Positions 41,729-50,219 are shown, counted from the stretch's first letter. The stretch: 64,000 nt of DNA from Oscillospiraceae bacterium (GCA_015066105.1 SVOY01000011.1:1-64000); one strand, 5' to 3'. A program made the numbers and translations. Notes: generated by a model from the letters alone, not told the origin.

Positions 41729-43203
41729 AAAAATGGTCGAGCGGGTGGAGATGAATCCGAACCTTCAGTTAAAAAATTATTCTCTTTTTTAAAAGGTATT
41801 CTTTTTGTACCGTCTTTGTAGTTGAGTAAGATTTCAATGCAGTCATCAAAGACAACCACACGGTTTACAAAAGAATCAATAAGTCTTCGCCTGTATTCGA
41901 GGAAATCGGTATCGTAGGTTCTCATTTTATCAAACCAATCGTGCAGTTGCTTTTCCGTTAATTGCGGTCTGCCGATTTTCTCTCGGGCAAGCATTATTTC
42001 AACCTCTTCCTTTCTGCTCTCAAGCTCTTCAAGTCTTTGTCTTGTTGAAGAAGTATAAATGCCGTCCTGAATAGCGTTGAGCATATTGTTGATTTGCTTT
42101 TCGATATGAGATAAGTCCTTTTCTAATCTTGGTATGTTTGTGTTTTCTTTTGAATATTCTTCAAGAATTATTCTGATGAGCTTCTCTATTTTGAGATTAT
42201 CATTAAGAAATTCTTTCACTTCCGATAAAACAGTATCTTCAATCCAATCTTTCTTAACCGCCTTTTTCTTACAACCTTTACGCTTCTTGGCACTGGCACA
42301 CTTGTAATAATGATACTTTTTCATTGTATGACTCGTACCGCTTTCACCAACCATAAAGGACTCACAATCACCGCAATATAGCTTTGTGGTCAGCAGATAA
42401 TCGTCTTCAGCTTTGTGCATGGCAGGAGCCTTTTTATTTGTCTTGAGTCTTTCCTGCACCGCATCAAACAGCTCCTTTGATATAAGAGCCGGCATACCGT
42501 TAGGTGTGATTATATCTTTGTAACGGTACTCACCGATATAACGTCGGTTCTGGAGAAGTCTTGATATGCAGTTAAGATTCATTTTGCCGCCTAAACTGTT
42601 TCCGAGTCCCTTTGAGTCAAGATATTTAACTATTTCTTTCATTGTTACACCGTCCTTGTATTTATTAAACGCTTCAATAACAAGCGGAGCGGTTAGTGGG
42701 TCAATCTCATAATACTTATCCTTGCTTATCTTGTAGCCAACAGGTATGGTGCCGCCGTTATACTTGCATTTAAGAGCGTTCTCCGTCATCCCTCTGACAA
42801 TTTTCTCTGCAAGCTCTGCCGAATAATATTCAGCCATACCCTCAAGAACAGATTCAAGAATAATGCCTTCTGCGCCTTGTGATATTGCTTCTGTAGCGGA
42901 TATTACTTTCACATTATTTTTCTTGAGTAAATGCTTGTAGTAAGCAGAGTCATATCTGTTACGGGCAAAGCGGTCAAGCTTCCACACAATGATTACATCA
43001 AACATATTTTTAGAACTATCTGCAACCATTCGCTGAAAGTCTGGTCTGTTATCCGTTTTAGCGGATAATGCTCTGTCAATATATGAGCCGAGCACAGTAA
43101 TTCCGTTCCTTTCCGCATAAGCAGTACATTCTCTTAACTGCCCGTCAATAGATTCCTCTCTTTGATTTTCGCTTGAATATCTCGCATATATTACACCTTT
43201 CAT
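41722..43203 (-). CDS. Large serine recombinase (TndX/TnpX-like)
   Basis: A 493-residue site-specific recombinase. The resolvase-type catalytic domain (1-140) begins MKGVIYARYSSENQREESIDGQL with nucleophile Ser10 or Ser11 and includes WKLDRFARNR. The Recombinase domain (about 155-265) follows, then a zinc beta-ribbon (CGDCESF...KCASAKKRKGCKKK), and a coiled coil (about 345-410). Such enzymes excise and insert Tn4451-type elements without a tyrosine integrase. The ATG at 43203 has GGAGGTTGAT upstream. The 3' end runs through a hairpin into a CGAGCGGGTGGAGATGAATCC segment that itself resembles a tRNA 3' end. It lies right beside the left 64-bp repeat of the island. Confidence 0.9.
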   Translation of the reverse strand: MKGVIYARYSSENQREESIDGQLRECTAYAERNGITVLGSYIDRALSAKTDNRPDFQRMVADSSKNMFDVIIVWKLDRFARNRYDSAYYKHLLKKNNVKVISATEAISQGAEGIILESVLEGMAEYYSAELAEKIVRGMTENALKCKYNGGTIPVGYKISKDKYYEIDPLTAPLVIEAFNKYKDGVTMKEIVKYLDSKGLGNSLGGKMNLNCISRLLQNRRYIGEYRYKDIITPNGMPALISKELFDAVQERLKTNKKAPAMHKAEDDYLLTTKLYCGDCESFMVGESGTSHTMKKYHYYKCASAKKRKGCKKKAVKKDWIEDTVLSEVKEFLNDNLKIEKLIRIILEEYSKENTNIPRLEKDLSHIEKQINNMLNAIQDGIYTSSTRQRLEELESRKEEVEIMLAREKIGRPQLTEKQLHDWFDKMRTYDTDFLEYRRRLIDSFVNRVVVFDDCIEILLNYKDGTKRIPFKKENNFLTEGSDSSPPARPFLQ

Positions 43204-43262
43204 TTTATCAACCTCCAATATGATTATATATTTTTATTTCTTTTACTCAAATGTGTGAGATT

Positions 43263-43293
43263 GCAGTGCCTCTGATTTTCTCAAAGGCACTGC
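43263..43293. other. Hairpin between the small gene and the recombinase gene
   Basis: GCAGTGCC / GGCACTGC stem with a 15-nt loop. A T-run follows on the plus strand only, so its role for the minus-strand genes is unclear. Confidence 0.5.
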
Positions 43294-43300
43294 TTTTTAA

Positions 43301-43513
43301 TTAAACTGCTGTTTGAACTTTTAAATCTGTTTTAGACTCTTTTTCTATTCTCTGTGATTTTTCTGCTTCCAAATCTTTTAAGATTTCAGGAAGAAGCACC
43401 CGTGCCAAGGAATAGTAAACTGAGTCGGGTATATTGACTTCTGCCAAAGTGCTTTTCAATACCCTTAAACACAGAACTTTTATTGCTTTACAAAACAACT
43501 TAAATTCTTTCAT
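43301..43513 (-). CDS. Small helical protein of the mobile module
   Basis: A 70-residue protein (MKEFKLFCKAIKVLCLRVLKSTLAEVNIPDSVYYSLARVLLPEIL...) predicted to be helical, with a charged C terminus. Its ATG lies within the end of the parB-like gene (8-nt gap region overlaps by a few bases), with GAGGTGATT upstream. Proteins of this size are common beside ParB-like genes in clostridial mobilizable elements, but I cannot name its function. Confidence 0.6.
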   Translation of the reverse strand: MKEFKLFCKAIKVLCLRVLKSTLAEVNIPDSVYYSLARVLLPEILKDLEAEKSQRIEKESKTDLKVQTAV

Positions 43514-43517
43514 CCAA

Positions 43518-44399
43518 TCACCTCGCATCCCTATCTCTCTGTTTAATCAGAAACTTTCTGTAATGCTCGCAAGCCTTCATTACAAATTCCTCAAGTTCTT
43601 TTTTATCCGCCCTCGGTGCAAACTGCTGTAACCGTTCAAGAGGAAATTTTATCGTTTCTTTTTGGTTTGCCTTGTCTTCTTGCATAATGGCTTCAATCTG
43701 TTCTGTATTCAATTCATTACTCTGACTGAGCTTTTTGAAGCGAACTGCCTGCGAGAATGATGGTGTGCGTTCTTCTTCCTCTATCGTGCCGAGAAGAGCA
43801 TACTGCTGTTCATCCGTTAAATATGAAAGCTCAACAGCAGGAGTGAGTGCGATTTTACCTTCATCAACAAGGTCAAGCAGTTCAGGGATAAGATTTGTCA
43901 AACGGATATATCTCTGCACCGTTTTATAGCTCTCACCTGCATTTTCTCCTATTGCTGACAAAGTGCGATTGTCGTCAGACTTCGGGACAGGTTGTCCCAA
44001 AGTTAAATCGTTTCTCTTGCCCTGCGATTTAAGAGCCTCATACTTGAGCTTATAAGCAAACGCCTTCTCGCTCGGTAAAATATGTTCTCTGTGAAGATTG
44101 CTGTCAACAAGCATAATTGCCGCTTCATCTCTGCTTATGGCGTAAATTAAAGCAGGGACTGTTTTCATCCCTGCCTTTACTGCCGCGTGTAAGCGTCTAT
44201 GTCCGCTTATCACCTCGTATTCTTTTTCTGCTTCTTCAATAGGTCTTACAATTATAGGGGATAATATCCCTTGTTCCTTTATGCTTTCTATGAGCAGAGC
44301 CATCTCCTCGTTATCTAATACTTTGTAGGGGTGTCCCTCAAATGAATGAATTTTTTCAGTCGGTATATTTACCGGTGCCTTTAATTTTTTACTTGCCAT
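43518..44399 (-). CDS. ParB/Spo0J-like partition or regulatory protein
   Basis: A 293-residue protein. The ParB N-terminal nuclease-like domain (about 10-100) contains HPYKVLDNEEMALLIESIKEQGILSPIIVRP and the GxxRR box as ISGHRRLHAAVKAG, the CTP-binding region of the family. A helix-turn-helix follows (about 125-190: ENAGESYKTVQRYIRLTNLIPELLDLVDEGKIALTPAVELSYL). There is no partner ParA in view. In mobile elements this protein may aid maintenance or transfer. The start overlaps the upstream MobC-like gene by 11 nt. Confidence 0.88.
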   Translation of the reverse strand: MASKKLKAPVNIPTEKIHSFEGHPYKVLDNEEMALLIESIKEQGILSPIIVRPIEEAEKEYEVISGHRRLHAAVKAGMKTVPALIYAISRDEAAIMLVDSNLHREHILPSEKAFAYKLKYEALKSQGKRNDLTLGQPVPKSDDNRTLSAIGENAGESYKTVQRYIRLTNLIPELLDLVDEGKIALTPAVELSYLTDEQQYALLGTIEEEERTPSFSQAVRFKKLSQSNELNTEQIEAIMQEDKANQKETIKFPLERLQQFAPRADKKELEEFVMKACEHYRKFLIKQRDRDAR

Positions 44400-44769
44400 T
44401 TTTAATAGCCTCCTTTTTTATTTTTCTGATTTGTTTTTTTAGCTTATTGTCATAGTGTACATAGTGCATACGGTGTAAGCTTCTGTCTGTTTCGTACATC
44501 CTTTCCTTTACGGCTTCAAGTTCTTCACCTATCGGTGTATTCTTTAAATCATATTTCAGACAAAGATTTCCGATTAAAGAGCCGACCTTTCTGAATACCA
44601 CAAGAAACTTTATGGCATCTTGGGTTGGTTTCTCTTGTATCGGGTAACCTGCGATAATGTACCGCAGAAGTGCTTCTTTCGGGAAGAAGCTTCTTTTCGC
44701 ATATCCCTGTATTTTTTCGTAGTCCTCATTAGTTATGCGTACCGCTATTCGGTTGTTTCTGCTTCGCAT
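44389..44769 (-). CDS. MobC-like ribbon-helix-helix mobilization protein
   Basis: A 126-residue basic protein. The N-terminal part (NRIAVRITNEDYEKIQGYAKRSFFPKEALLRYIIAGYPIQEKP) is typical of MobC-type relaxosome accessory proteins with a ribbon-helix-helix fold, followed by a helical domain. It is expected to bind oriT. AAAAGGAGATG precedes the start, and it overlaps the upstream RHH gene by 25 nt. The corresponding relaxase gene is missing from this window. Confidence 0.7.
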   Translation of the reverse strand: MRSRNNRIAVRITNEDYEKIQGYAKRSFFPKEALLRYIIAGYPIQEKPTQDAIKFLVVFRKVGSLIGNLCLKYDLKNTPIGEELEAVKERMYETDRSLHRMHYVHYDNKLKKQIRKIKKEAIKNGK

Positions 44770-45077
44770 TTTTTCATCTCCTTTTTAATTTTGGGTATCA
44801 GTTCTTCAATGTCCCTTAATGCTTCCCGCAGCATCTGAACATCAAAAACTACTTTGTGCCACAGTCGGTCTGCAACACTTTCCAATCGGTCAAGAATCGG
44901 ATTCAATGTTAAAGTAAACTCTGTGTAGTTCATCTTCGGTGTGGGTATCATTTCACTTTCTCTTGTTTGTTTTCGCACATATTCTGACCGTGTTAGCCTT
45001 AACGATGCCGCATCTGAATCAAGCTCTTTTAATTCTTCTTCGTCAAGGTAACAGTACAAGGTTTTTGTTAATTTCAT
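44745..45077 (-). CDS. Small ribbon-helix-helix mobilization-type protein
   Basis: A 110-residue protein. MKLTKTLYCYLDEEELKELDSDAASLRLTRSEYVRKQTRES is a ribbon-helix-helix-like start, followed by a long helix of the MobC or relaxosome type (ILDRLESVADRLWHKVVFDVQMLREALRDIEELIPKIKKEM). The open frame begins at 45164, but the ATG at 45077 has AAGGAGGATAGAA upstream. It lies between the oriT-like palindrome at 45121 and the MobC-like gene, which supports a mobilization function. Confidence 0.65.
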   Translation of the reverse strand: MKLTKTLYCYLDEEELKELDSDAASLRLTRSEYVRKQTRESEMIPTPKMNYTEFTLTLNPILDRLESVADRLWHKVVFDVQMLREALRDIEELIPKIKKEMKKCEAETTE

Positions 45078-45094
45078 TTCTATCCTCCTTTCTT

Positions 45095-45165
45095 CGGGTG
45101 TTAGGGTGTCCTTAACAAGCGGATTTGTATGCACAAATCCAGTGCTTGCTAAGACTAATGCCATC
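45095..45165. other. Candidate oriT-like region
   Basis: A perfect palindrome GGATTTGT-ATGC-ACAAATCC at 45121-45140 is flanked by ACAAGC and GCTTG, upstream of the mobilization-type genes. Palindromes with nearby nick-like motifs in front of mob genes are typical of transfer origins. No relaxase is present to act on it here. Confidence 0.4.
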
Positions 45166-45266
45166 TTTTCTGTGTTTAAAATTACCCTTCACTTATATAC
45201 GACATAAGCGCATACAAAATGTTCCAAGGTTTTCAAAAAAATTGAAAAATATTTTTTGGGCATAAA

Positions 45267-45300
45267 AAAACACCTGTTACTTTTGGGGTAACAAGTGTAA
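45267..45300 (-). terminator. Orphan terminator-like hairpin
   Basis: ACCTGTTAC / GTAACAAGT stem with an A-run on the left, which gives a minus-strand terminator although no minus-strand gene lies just to its right. Confidence 0.5.
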
Positions 45301-45308
45301 TTAAAATA

Positions 45309-45337
45309 TTGAATTGTTTGTTTTGGAATGGTATAAT
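45309..45337 (+). promoter_or_regulatory. Promoter of the HAD hydrolase gene
   Basis: TTGAAT at 45309-45314 and TATAAT at 45332-45337, spacing 17 nt. Confidence 0.7.
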
Positions 45338-45372
45338 TATTTTAACGAATATGAGTTTGCAGGTGAATTTAT

Positions 45373-46023
45373 ATGTTTAAAGTTATTGTTTTTGATTTCG
45401 ATTATACTCTTGGAGATTCTACAAATGGTATTGTATTAAGTATAAACTATGCATTAGAACAATTAGGATATAGTCCTAAAAGCACCGATGAAATAAAAAA
45501 GACAATAGGCTTATCGTTAAAAGATACATATTTTCATTTGACCGGAAATGAGAATTTGAAAGAAGCAGAACAATTCGCAAAATTCTTTAAAGAAAAAGCA
45601 GATAAAGTTATGGTTGAAAATACGAGTTTATATGAAGGGGTAAAAGATACTTTAACAAACTTAAGGGATAATGGATATATATGTGCTATTGTAACAACAA
45701 AATTTCATTATAGAATTGAGCAGATATTAAATAAACATAATGCATCTGACCTGATAGATGTAATTGTTGGTGCGGAAGATGTAAAAATAGAGAAACCTAA
45801 CCCCGAAGGATTACTGTGGCTTATAGATTATTTAGGCGTAGAAAAAACTGATATACTTTACATCGGCGACAGCATTGTTGATGCCCAAACTGCTGAAAAT
45901 GCAAAAGTTAAATTTGCAGCTGTGTTGACAGGAACAACATCAAGGGCAGATTTCGAAAATTATAGTAACATATACATAGGTGAGAATGTGCCTGATGTTA
46001 GTAAAAACATTTTGAGTTTATAA
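45373..46023 (+). CDS. HAD-superfamily hydrolase (phosphoglycolate phosphatase-like)
   Basis: A 216-residue HAD phosphatase. Motif I is FDFDYTLGDS (nucleophile Asp8, acid Asp10), motif II TTK (about 108-110), motif III Lys in EKPNPEGL, and motif IV LYIGDSIVDAQTAENA. The alpha-helical cap between I and II places it with phosphoglycolate-phosphatase-like subfamily I enzymes. It is visibly AT-rich and lies between the mobilization genes and the sigma-like gene, with its own promoter. The substrate is unknown. It may be cargo of the island. Confidence 0.85.
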   Translation: MFKVIVFDFDYTLGDSTNGIVLSINYALEQLGYSPKSTDEIKKTIGLSLKDTYFHLTGNENLKEAEQFAKFFKEKADKVMVENTSLYEGVKDTLTNLRDNGYICAIVTTKFHYRIEQILNKHNASDLIDVIVGAEDVKIEKPNPEGLLWLIDYLGVEKTDILYIGDSIVDAQTAENAKVKFAAVLTGTTSRADFENYSNIYIGENVPDVSKNILSL

Positions 46024-46054
46024 AAACTTTCAATTTATAGAACCGAATATTACT

Positions 46055-46134
46055 CAACTGCTCTCTCTGTGAGGGCAGTTTTTTGCACAACAAAAAATCT
46101 CCACCGACTTATTTATCGGTGGAGAAATCTTATA
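46055..46134. terminator. Composite terminator, copy 2 of the 80-bp direct repeat
   Basis: Two hairpins in the same order and orientation as at 41386-41465: CTGCTCTC...GAGGGCAG with T-run (plus strand), and TCTCCACCGA / TCGGTGGAGA (minus strand). It serves the converging HAD and sigma-like genes, and contains the sigma-like stop codon region. Confidence 0.75.
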
Positions 46135-46933
46135 CTGTAATTTTTAACTGTGATTTTATCTTTTTCAGTTTTTTGCCAACAGCACTATGTGTTTTATACC
46201 CTAACTTCTTCGCAATTTCCTCTTGGGTGTAACCTTGAATGTGCAACAGAAGTATTTTTCTGTCCTCTTCAGGTAATGCTCCGATTACCGCTTTTGCTTC
46301 GGCAATATCAAAGGCATCCTCCGCAGGATACTTATCGTCAACATCAGACATCGACACAACCTGTGTCTTTGTTCGGGTGTGATTCCACTTGCGGTTAAAG
46401 TCTTGTTTTGGATAATTCTGCTTGCGGTTTGAAAAATCCTCATGAGTGAGATTACTGTCAACAGTTTCTGCGACTTCACTAAAAGCCATAGCATCCATAA
46501 GGTCGCTCATTCTTTGATTCAGAAATTCATCAGCCGCACCCGGTTCAAAAAACAGCTCAGGGCGATGCTCAAATGCACCTGTAAGAATCTCTTCAATGGC
46601 ATCAGGGTTCTGCTCGGCAAGGTCATACAATATCTCTGCGACATATATGCCGTTATTATCACGAAGCACCGACAAGGGGCTATCCTTCCCGTAAGCGGCA
46701 GGATCATATTTCTGACCTTTTTCTCTTGCTAAACCGTTCCAAGCCGCACCGTGAATTTCTCGCACTCTACCCATTTGCTCCTGGTCTTCGAGTGAGATTG
46801 TGCCGTTTTCATAATCTTTATCACTGTGCCGCCGACGAGCCGAAAAATCATCTTTTAAAAAGTTCTGACGGTACTCCTCTGCGGTATGTTCCTTGCCGAC
46901 ACCGAGAAGCTCAAGCAAAATTTCTTTGTCCAT
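46130..46933 (-). CDS. Sigma-70 region 4-like DNA-binding protein
   Basis: A 267-residue protein. The C-terminal 60 residues (AVIGALPEEDRKILLLHIQGYTQEEIAKKLGYKTHSAVGKKLKKIKSQL) are a sigma region 4 helix-turn-helix. The N-terminal 190 residues are acidic and helical, with no region 2 visible. Proteins like this occur in conjugative or mobilizable clostridial elements. It may recognise promoters as a transcription regulator without being a complete sigma factor. Its start follows GAAAGGTAAAGAT. The 3' end lies in the composite terminator repeat. Confidence 0.7.
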   Translation of the reverse strand: MDKEILLELLGVGKEHTAEEYRQNFLKDDFSARRRHSDKDYENGTISLEDQEQMGRVREIHGAAWNGLAREKGQKYDPAAYGKDSPLSVLRDNNGIYVAEILYDLAEQNPDAIEEILTGAFEHRPELFFEPGAADEFLNQRMSDLMDAMAFSEVAETVDSNLTHEDFSNRKQNYPKQDFNRKWNHTRTKTQVVSMSDVDDKYPAEDAFDIAEAKAVIGALPEEDRKILLLHIQGYTQEEIAKKLGYKTHSAVGKKLKKIKSQLKITV

Positions 46934-47024
46934 ATCTTTACCTTTCTTTCATTATTCCTATATAAAATGATTATATTCTTAAGCAATGTCGAAAAAAGAA
47001 AAAATACAAATAATATAACCTTAA

Positions 47025-49130
47025 TTATATAATTTTGCTGTTTATAAATTCACAACCACAATCACAAGTATATTTCAATTCTTCTTGATCAAAACCTATA
47101 TTCATTGGATGTTTACAGTTCTTGCAAACTGGCACTGCTTGAAATTTTCTATATGGCCTATACTTTGGTGCAAATAGTTGTTCTGCGTAATCTACCATTT
47201 TTTCATTAATTATATCAATGACTTCGTCTACAGTGAAAGCTTTCTCTATGCCCACGATATTTACTATGCGAATTAATTCTTTTGATAAATCTTTTTTGGC
47301 TTCTTCATCCATATTCAAAAGAGAAGAACCCTTCTGACCTTTATTTATAGGTTCAGAAATATCACTAAACCCCATGTCAATGACAAAATTTGTGTATGTT
47401 CTGTTTGTTCCCCAAGCGGCACCAGCCTCAGCTAAGCATATATTTGAATCATAGTACGATCTGCTAAATAGAAAAATGACATGGATATCTTCTCTAAAGC
47501 ATTCATTCAAATAAGAACAAATATCATAACCGGCAGGAACACCAAAATCAGAATTAGATGTAAAAATAATATTTGGGCGTAATTCAGGGCACATTTTTAG
47601 TAAAACGTCGATCAAAAAATTACCGAAATTTTCGCAATCCTTTTTGTGACTTATTAAAATTCTTTTAGTAGGATTAGAAATATTCGCCGCTCTTGTAAAC
47701 TGAAAAAAATCATCTTCAAAAGCTTGTTGATGTTCAATAGGAAGATTATCTAAAACTTCTTTAGATTTTATAGCACCTTTTTTAAATCTGCTTTTAATTT
47801 CTCTACGTTCTTCTTCTTTGGCTAAATCTTCCATTAGTTGTCTATGTTTCTTCATATCGTCAGCAATTTTTTGTCTTTTCGCTACAAGCTTGCTAACTAT
47901 TCCTTTACAAAGAGCTATTAACAATTGAACCCTTTCATCTTGTACCGAAAAATTATCTCGGCCAGCTGTGGCTATATCTTCCAATCCTTCAACATCTAAA
48001 ATATCAAAAGATATTTCTCCTTCTATATAGTTTATAAAAGTAGCGGTCATTCCTAAGTAGTTTAAAAAAGATGATGTAGCCAATTTGTTTCTAACATAAA
48101 TACGAAGTTGATTGGGATTATAGTGCATATTTTTTTTGAAATTTTCGCAGTTTAACTTAGCGTCACTTTGTTCAATAGTTGAGTGTATACCAATCCAACC
48201 CTCTAAAACATATTGATATTTTTTATCATCTATTTCTATTTCACCATAAATTGACTTTGAAAGTTTTTGGCTTTTTCCTGTTTCATCCTTTAATGTTGTA
48301 TCGATTAATTTCGGAACAGGCAATACTTCACGTTTTGTTTGATAGATTTGTTCTTTGGTATTTAATGATTTGTCTCTGAAATATATGATCTCATTGCTCA
48401 AGTCAGCAAACTTGGTCTCATCTGTTGTGTAAATTATGGCCATGTTTTTATGAGCAATACTTTTAGTTACAGGTTTAAATTTGACCTCATCGCTATCCTT
48501 TTTTAAAACGCAAAGTTTTATGTTTTGTGATAAATTTGTTGTCAAAAAATAATTAGCAAGTTTATGTTCTAACGCATCTTCTGCGGCTTCTCCAAAATTA
48601 CTAATTTTAACATTCTTTAACAGAATAATTGTTCCCTTTTTTGATTCGATTAAATCTTTGCCAAAAACATCCTCCATCTGCAATGGATATGCAACCTCAA
48701 TTAGTTGAGGCTTTTTATCATCTTTTTGTTCTTTTGAAATTTCAAGCATCCATGCTCTCGGAACATTCATAAATGCTGTCTTCGTAATTATGTAATATTG
48801 GTTAGATAAATATAATGCAGCTAATTTTCCAATGCCTTTTCGTCCCATTATTTTAACTGCTTCTTCAGGGTTAAGATTCTCTCGTTTATTTCTTCCGACT
48901 ACAGCATAGTTGGATTCTAATGTTTCTTCATTCATTCCTTCGCCATCATCATAAATTGCTATGGTTGCAGAATTTCTATCTCTAATATCCATATAAATAT
49001 ATACATTTTCTGCTTTTGCATCCAGCCCATTAGCTACTAATTCTGCAATAGCTGCACTAATGTTTGCATACAACTGTTTTCCAAACATTTTTAAAGCAAG
49101 ATATGTCATACTAAAATCAATGTTCTTCAT
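47025..49130 (-). CDS. GHKL ATPase-TIR-zinc ribbon defence-type protein
   Basis: A 701-residue protein. Residues 1-about 220 form a GHKL (Hsp90/MutL/MORC-like) ATPase: N box AAIAELVANGLDA (Asn34), DDGEGM (61-66) and GRKGIGKLAAL (96-106). A long middle part (about 220-480) has a coiled-coil stretch (KKHRQLMEDLAKEEERREIKSRF). Residues about 488-625 form a TIR-like domain (KRILISHKKDC, IIFTSNSDFGVPAGYDI, FLFSRSYYDSNICLAEAGAAW) with candidate catalytic Glu568. The C-terminal zinc ribbon has Cys669, Cys672 and a CDCGC cluster (689-693). GGAGGTAAAAA precedes the ATG, and the gene overlaps the methyltransferase gene by 14 nt. TIR domains often cleave NAD in anti-phage immunity, so this is a plausible effector-sensor fusion. 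Confidence 0.85.
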   Translation of the reverse strand: MKNIDFSMTYLALKMFGKQLYANISAAIAELVANGLDAKAENVYIYMDIRDRNSATIAIYDDGEGMNEETLESNYAVVGRNKRENLNPEEAVKIMGRKGIGKLAALYLSNQYYIITKTAFMNVPRAWMLEISKEQKDDKKPQLIEVAYPLQMEDVFGKDLIESKKGTIILLKNVKISNFGEAAEDALEHKLANYFLTTNLSQNIKLCVLKKDSDEVKFKPVTKSIAHKNMAIIYTTDETKFADLSNEIIYFRDKSLNTKEQIYQTKREVLPVPKLIDTTLKDETGKSQKLSKSIYGEIEIDDKKYQYVLEGWIGIHSTIEQSDAKLNCENFKKNMHYNPNQLRIYVRNKLATSSFLNYLGMTATFINYIEGEISFDILDVEGLEDIATAGRDNFSVQDERVQLLIALCKGIVSKLVAKRQKIADDMKKHRQLMEDLAKEEERREIKSRFKKGAIKSKEVLDNLPIEHQQAFEDDFFQFTRAANISNPTKRILISHKKDCENFGNFLIDVLLKMCPELRPNIIFTSNSDFGVPAGYDICSYLNECFREDIHVIFLFSRSYYDSNICLAEAGAAWGTNRTYTNFVIDMGFSDISEPINKGQKGSSLLNMDEEAKKDLSKELIRIVNIVGIEKAFTVDEVIDIINEKMVDYAEQLFAPKYRPYRKFQAVPVCKNCKHPMNIGFDQEELKYTCDCGCEFINSKII

Positions 49131-50115
49131 TTTTTACCTCCTGCATATTAATAGCAATTTGTTTTGAGATTTCTTGAATCACGTTAACAACCACGCTGTT
49201 TCCGAATTGTGAATAACATTCGGAATCCAAACTAGAAATTTTGAAATCATCGGGGAAACCCATAGCTCGTGCACATTCTCGTGGGGATAATCGCCTAACC
49301 TTATTGTCTATTAAGTACATTCCGGTTTTGCCGGCTAATCCACCACCTTGTGAAGACAAAGTAATCGCTTGACCTTTAATTGAATATATTCTCTCTCCTT
49401 GTCTACCTAATCCTACTTGGCCTATCCTTGTTATCTTATTTGTTATTTCTACAGATTTATTCTTTTCTGTATCTATTTCATATTCTCGATTTATATAGTA
49501 TTTACTTGAAACACTCTTTTCTAATATAGATTCTAATGCAATTGTTCTATGCATAGGCTCAGGAAAAATAAATTTTTTAATTTTTAGACTTTTTTTAAAA
49601 GCTACAATATATATTCTTTTACGAGATTGGGGAACACCGTAGTCTGCCGAGTTTAACACCTTGCAAAATACTCTATATCCCACTTTATCAAGTTTATCAA
49701 TAATAGTTTTTAATGTTTCACCATCATCGTGTTTTTCAAGATTTTTTACATTTTCCAAAAGTATTACTTTAGGCTTGTGAAATCTAGCAATACGGATTAT
49801 ATCAAAAAACAACTTTCCGTTTGGATCATTGAATCCTTTTTTTGATCCAGAGATACTAAACGGTTGGCACGGGAATCCTGCACATAGTATATCATGAGAA
49901 GGTATTTCAGCACATGTGATCTTTTTTATATCACCTTGAGGTTTTATTCCGAAATTATTATAATACACTTCTGACGCTGCCTTATTTATATCCGAAGCAA
50001 AAACACACTTGGCACCTAATGAAGAAAGAGCCAAGTGGAACCCTCCTATCCCACAAAACAGATCAATAAAAGTATAACCTTCAAACAATTTATCAGAATC
50101 ATTTACTTTAAACAT
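49117..50115 (-). CDS. DNA (cytosine-5-)-methyltransferase
   Basis: A 332-residue type II-like C5 methyltransferase. Motif I is FIDLFCGIGGF (16-26), motif IV is GFPCQPFS with catalytic Cys83, motif VI is ENV (121-123), motif VIII is QSRKR (163-167), and motif X is YSQFGNSVVVNVI near the C terminus. The target recognition region (about 190-260) is short. The recognition site cannot be read from sequence. No restriction nuclease gene is adjacent. The overlapping downstream GHKL-TIR gene is the likely partner, giving a modification-plus-effector pair. GAGGTTGATTAG precedes the ATG. Confidence 0.95.
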   Translation of the reverse strand: MFKVNDSDKLFEGYTFIDLFCGIGGFHLALSSLGAKCVFASDINKAASEVYYNNFGIKPQGDIKKITCAEIPSHDILCAGFPCQPFSISGSKKGFNDPNGKLFFDIIRIARFHKPKVILLENVKNLEKHDDGETLKTIIDKLDKVGYRVFCKVLNSADYGVPQSRKRIYIVAFKKSLKIKKFIFPEPMHRTIALESILEKSVSSKYYINREYEIDTEKNKSVEITNKITRIGQVGLGRQGERIYSIKGQAITLSSQGGGLAGKTGMYLIDNKVRRLSPRECARAMGFPDDFKISSLDSECYSQFGNSVVVNVIQEISKQIAINMQEVKNEEH

Positions 50116-50219
50116 CTAATCAACCTCGACAAGAATAAAAATACTTCTATTTTATTCTATCATAAACTAAGAATTTCAACAAGTTTTTGTTTGCATCTTT
50201 ATATAATAAGTGTGTGCTT

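Noticed and set aside
41559-41792. 77-residue open frame over the broken tRNA-Pro
   Set aside because: It runs through tRNA sequence, hairpins and the recombinase 3' end and has no start signal.
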